DNA of 7,371 bases from the NCBI GenBank assembly GCA_934426285.1, contig CAKRYE010000082.1, forward strand, positions 1-7,371, in the 5' to 3' direction. The stretch is from an uncultured Blautia sp. (GTDB lineage Bacteria > Bacillota > Clostridia > Lachnospirales > Lachnospiraceae). A program made the translations under genes and the position numbers. This document shows positions 5,751 to 7,371 of the stretch, piece by piece; position 1 is the stretch's first letter, and each line of letters begins with the position of its first letter. The notes beneath the pieces are model-generated. The model was not told the DNA's origin. It did no database searches and saw only the letters and a program-made list of their open reading frames with translations.

Positions 5751-5758
5751 ACATTCCG

Positions 5759-5790
5759 AAAAAAAGCCACAGGCTGGGTGGGTTCCAGTT
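5759..5790 (-). repeat. Truncated dispersed repeat, copy 3
   Basis: Seven A residues, then GCCACAGGCTGG, GTGGGTT and CCAGTT match copies 1 and 4. After this the second arm is lost (TGCACGAC instead of CTGTGGC), so the full hairpin cannot form. No minus-strand gene ends here; it lies between divergent tetR and thiT. It is a relic rather than a working terminator. Confidence 0.8.
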
Positions 5791-5854
5791 TGCACGACAG
5801 GAAGTGCGACTCAAAACGGTTCCCCGTGCGTGCTAAGATGAGAACAGGAACAAT

Positions 5855-5883
5855 TGACGAAGAATGAGAAAATCTTTATAATA
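5855..5883 (+). promoter_or_regulatory. Sigma-A-type promoter of thiT
   Basis: TTGACG (5855-5860) and a TATAAT-like hexamer near 5877-5883 with a 16-17 nt spacer, close to consensus. The transcript would start near 5890, giving a leader of about 60 nt that contains one small hairpin (TATCTG-AACAA-CAGATA, 5890-5906) and the ribosome-binding site. This is too short to hold a TPP riboswitch. Confidence 0.7.
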
Positions 5884-5948
5884 AATTAGTATCTGAACAA
5901 CAGATAAAATCAATTACACAAACTTAATAAAAAGAGGGAGGTCATTTT

Positions 5949-6614
5949 ATGTTTAGTTTTATGGTAACTGCTGATAGCGGACTTACAAATGCCGGATATG
6001 TAATTACAGTTATTGCCGGAATCATTTTGTTTTTCCTGGCGATTTATTTTGCAGGGAAGAATTCAGACAAGAAAAAGCTTACCACAAGACAACTGGTATT
6101 CTGTGCCGTAGCTATTGCACTTGCTTTTATTACGTCTTATCTGAAAATCTTCAAACTGCCGTGGGGAGGAAGCGTCACTCTTTGCAGTATGCTTTTTATT
6201 GTTCTGATCGCAAACTGGTATGGGGTTGGAACAGGTATTATGGCTGGGTTTGCTTACGGAATCCTGCAGTTTATCCAGGAGCCTTATATACTTTCATTTT
6301 TTCAGGTGTGCTGTGATTACATACTTGCATTTGCAGCACTTGGACTGGCAGGATTATTTGCAAAACAGAGTCATGGACTTCTGAAAGGATACATAATAGC
6401 TGTAATTGCCAGAGGAGCTTTTCATTCTCTGGGCGGTTATCTATATTGGATGAGCTATATGCCGGACAATTTCCCGAAATCGTTGACAGCCGTATATCCA
6501 ATCTTATACAATTACAGCTATCTGCTGGCAGAGGGCATTATCACGGTGATCATCATTTCAGTACCTGCAGTGTCGAAGGCATTGACCCAGATAAAGCGGA
6601 TCGCATTGCAGTAG
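5949..6614 (+). CDS. thiT: ThiT, thiamine-binding S component of an ECF transporter
   Basis: 221 residues; GAGGGAGG (5934-5941) is 7 nt before the ATG. ThiT is an integral membrane S component that binds thiamine at high affinity and delivers it to a shared ECF energising module, which is not encoded in this window. Six or so hydrophobic segments are seen, with an N-terminal helix (about 16-36) before the core. Family signatures: LPWGGSVTLCSML (about 70-82), YGILQFIQEPYI with Glu111, CCDYILAFAALGLAGLF, RGAFHSLGGYLYWMSYMP with His159 and Trp167, and YPILYNYSY with Tyr187 and Asn188. The His, Trp, Tyr and Asn correspond to thiamine-contacting residues known from Lactococcus ThiT. It stands alone, with its own promoter and terminator. 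Most relatives have a TPP riboswitch upstream; none is seen here. Confidence 0.92.
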   Translation: MFSFMVTADSGLTNAGYVITVIAGIILFFLAIYFAGKNSDKKKLTTRQLVFCAVAIALAFITSYLKIFKLPWGGSVTLCSMLFIVLIANWYGVGTGIMAGFAYGILQFIQEPYILSFFQVCCDYILAFAALGLAGLFAKQSHGLLKGYIIAVIARGAFHSLGGYLYWMSYMPDNFPKSLTAVYPILYNYSYLLAEGIITVIIISVPAVSKALTQIKRIALQ

Positions 6615-6683
6615 ATTGTTGTGCCTGGCAACAGGAATGTATTGTTGCCTGAATCTGGCATTAGATCATCCAGACACTTTCTC

Positions 6684-6711
6684 GACCGGGAGCGACTCCG
6701 ACCGGTCTTTT
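6684..6711 (+). terminator. Intrinsic terminator of thiT
   Basis: GACCGG (6684-6689) pairs with CCGGTC (6702-6707), with an inner GAG/CTC pairing in the loop, followed by TTTT (6708-6711). It lies 69 bp after the thiT stop and faces repeat copy 4, which terminates the opposite strand. Confidence 0.75.
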
Positions 6712-6716
6712 ACTGC

Positions 6717-6752
6717 AAAAAGCCACAGGCTGGGTGGGTTCCAGTCTGTGAC
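6717..6752 (-). terminator. Intrinsic terminator after the HEPN remnant; repeat copy 4
   Basis: Minus strand: GTCACAGACTGG, 7-nt loop AACCCAC, CCAGCCTGTGGC, then TTTTT. One internal mismatch near the base and one G-U; the fold is otherwise intact. It begins 7 bp past the stop of the truncated minus-strand gene, so it was presumably the terminator of that gene before its 5' end was lost. Confidence 0.8.
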
Positions 6753-6758
6753 TTTATG

Positions 6759-7013
6759 TTATTGGATCTCAGCAATTTTACATCGCAGAATCTCTTCCAG
6801 TTTCATAAATGCCGGAATAAAGCTGTCGCGTATAAGGAGTATCATTTCATCTACCTGAGTTTCATTGTAAATGTGTACAGAAGTATTGCGCTTTTTTAAC
6901 ATAAGAAGCCATACTGCTGAATCATTTACAAAACCACTCTGATATCCCACCTGCAATATTTCTCTGGGCGAACCTGTCTCCGCACCCTGAACGCCGTGCA
7001 ATCTCAAAACCGT
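6759..7013 (-). pseudogene. HEPN/HI0074-family (nucleotidyltransferase substrate-binding) gene, 5' part missing
   Basis: About 83 C-terminal residues remain, containing the family signature TGSPREILQVGYQSGFVNDS, then WLLMLKKRNTSVHIYNE. The latter includes R-x4-H-x-Y (RNTSVHIY), the catalytic and modification motif of HEPN toxins paired with MNT nucleotidyltransferase antitoxins; the Arg codon is at 6890-6888 and the His codon at 6875-6873. Family members are usually about 120-140 residues and have an N-terminal helical stretch before this region, absent here. Going upstream the frame meets non-homologous AT-rich sequence and a stop at 7046-7044. The only start is TTG 7007, with no ribosome-binding site. 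The missing part coincides with the right end of an IS200/IS605-type element. If the element inserted cleanly, the 5' part and an MNT partner gene may lie beyond the window. Confidence 0.75.
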
Positions 7014-7200
7014 TACTGAAAACTTATAAAAAGTTATAAACTTCTATGTTCCATTCCTACTTCAACGAGTATGCTTTTGATGATATAAATATCTATCTAC
7101 TCACAAGTTCTTGTACTCTCCATAGGCGTAAATTCCGGACTAACGTATCCGTACATATTTGCATTAACGTTTCAGTGTCAGCTTGCAAATTGTTCTCCAT
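7013..7200 (-). ncRNA. Probable omega-RNA (TnpB guide scaffold) region
   Basis: In IS200/IS605 elements the guide RNA of TnpB comes from the tnpB 3' end and the right end, with a guide of about 16 nt copied from the DNA just beyond the element. Here that span runs from about 7200 to the junction near 7013. Minus-strand features include a short ACAAG-AA-CTTGT inverted repeat and the conserved-looking GAAGTAGGAATGG stretch. Boundaries are inferred, not measured. Confidence 0.45.
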
Positions 7201-7371
7201 AAGTCTTGAGATTTATAGATGCCTGGAAGTCTCTGTCAATCATATTCCCACACGCACATCTATAAACTCTGTCAGATAACTTCAAAGCTTTTTGGATATT
7301 TCCACAACAGCTGCAAAGCTTTGATGATGGATAAAACCGATCAGCCACAATAAGCTGGATCCCTTTATCGC
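7178..7371 (-). CDS. tnpB: TnpB (IS605 OrfB-type RNA-guided nuclease), C-terminal end only
   Basis: Translating the minus strand from base 7369 gives 63 residues to the TGA at 7180-7178; the gene continues past the right edge. Visible signatures: VADRFYPSSKLCSCCG, LSDRVYRCACG and MIDRDFQASINLKTYGEQ. The CSCC...CACG cysteines are the zinc ribbon, and the Asp of the DRD motif followed by ASIN is the last RuvC catalytic residue, so this end of the nuclease is intact. TnpB is a compact RNA-guided DNA endonuclease, ancestor of Cas12, that cuts the vacated donor site so that the element is retained. It is followed directly by the element's right end. Confidence 0.88.
   Translation of the reverse strand, partial: DKGIQLIVADRFYPSSKLCSCCGNIQKALKLSDRVYRCACGNMIDRDFQASINLKTYGEQFAS

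Larger units (their letters stand above)
7011..7371 (-). mobile_element. Right-end portion of an IS200/IS605-family element
   Basis: Contains the tnpB 3' end plus about 165 nt of non-coding right end, stopping where homology to the HEPN gene begins (7008-7016; exact junction unresolved). The non-coding part has the look of such right ends: ACGCCTATGGAGAG and GAAGTAGGAATGGAACATAG on the minus strand, then a small hairpin AACTT-ATAAA-AAGTT (7021-7035) just inside the junction. These elements move as single strands and leave no target duplication. The left end, and any tnpA, are outside the window. Confidence 0.75.

Noticed and set aside
5608..5841. Plus-strand frame sharing the peptide AGWVPVC with another frame near 6700
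   Set aside because: The shared peptide is only the translation of the dispersed hairpin repeat, not protein homology.
5706..5948. TPP riboswitch before thiT
   Set aside because: Searched by eye for the CTGAGA and CCTGATCTGG-type cores and found neither; the promoter position also leaves too little leader.
2495..6752. CRISPR array from the repeated 36-bp sequence
   Set aside because: The copies are about 1 kb or more apart, lie after different genes and are hairpins with A/T tails; there are no regular spacers or cas genes.
6759..7007. Intact 82-residue gene beginning at TTG 7007
   Set aside because: The start has no ribosome-binding site, family members need an additional N-terminal segment, and the start coincides with a mobile-element junction. 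Treated as a pseudogene.
7046..7279. Plus-strand open frame of 77 codons
   Set aside because: It runs antisense through the tnpB end and the element's right end, and its translation has no recognisable features. The minus strand carries clear TnpB motifs.

Overview
The window looks like chromosome of a Lachnospiraceae-type gut Firmicute (Blautia/Ruminococcus-like). This is inferred from AGGAGG-type Shine-Dalgarno sites, moderate-to-low GC, an ECF-type thiamine transporter subunit, a clostridial Rex-like operator, a secreted protein with cell-wall-binding repeats, and an Rpn-family nuclease typical of that group. I had no database search, so the assignment is by family resemblance only.

Layout from left to right. 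Positions 1-1259 (+) hold the 3' part of a hybrid sensor histidine kinase with a C-terminal receiver, followed by a strong palindromic terminator shared with the convergent neighbour. Positions 1322-2335 (-) encode a secreted SGNH-hydrolase-like protein with cell-wall-binding repeats and Cys where the catalytic Ser is expected. Positions 2550-3482 (-) encode an Rpn-family PD-(D/E)XK nuclease. Inside it, an in-frame ATG with its own AGGAGG would give a separate 85-residue C-terminal protein that carries a four-residue repeat. This matches the published RpnL/RpnS gene-within-gene toxin-antitoxin arrangement. Positions 3714-4859 (-) encode a FucO-type iron-dependent lactaldehyde/propanediol oxidoreductase. 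It sits behind a leader with two hairpins and a near-consensus Rex (NADH/NAD+ sensor) operator. Positions 5127-5705 (-) encode a TetR-family (DhaS-like) regulator, divergent from thiT (5949-6614, +), the thiamine-binding S component of an ECF transporter. Positions 6759 to about 7013 (-) hold the 3' remnant of a HEPN/HI0074-family gene that keeps its RX4HXY motif. It is cut by the right end of an IS200/IS605-type element whose tnpB C-terminus (7178-7371, -) runs off the window.

A hairpin of about 36 bp with conserved arms and conserved loop occurs four times. Three copies sit immediately after minus-strand genes, where they read as intrinsic terminators. The fourth is a half-copy in the tetR-thiT intergenic region, with no gene to terminate.

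The genes do not form one pathway. The metabolic part (fucO, tetR, thiT) is interleaved with defence or mobile items (Rpn, HEPN remnant, TnpB). The most interesting items are the intragenic RpnS candidate with non-ATG starts for the full-length nuclease, the dispersed terminator-like repeat, the TnpB element inserted into a HEPN toxin gene, the Rex-like site, and the Ser-to-Cys SGNH protein.
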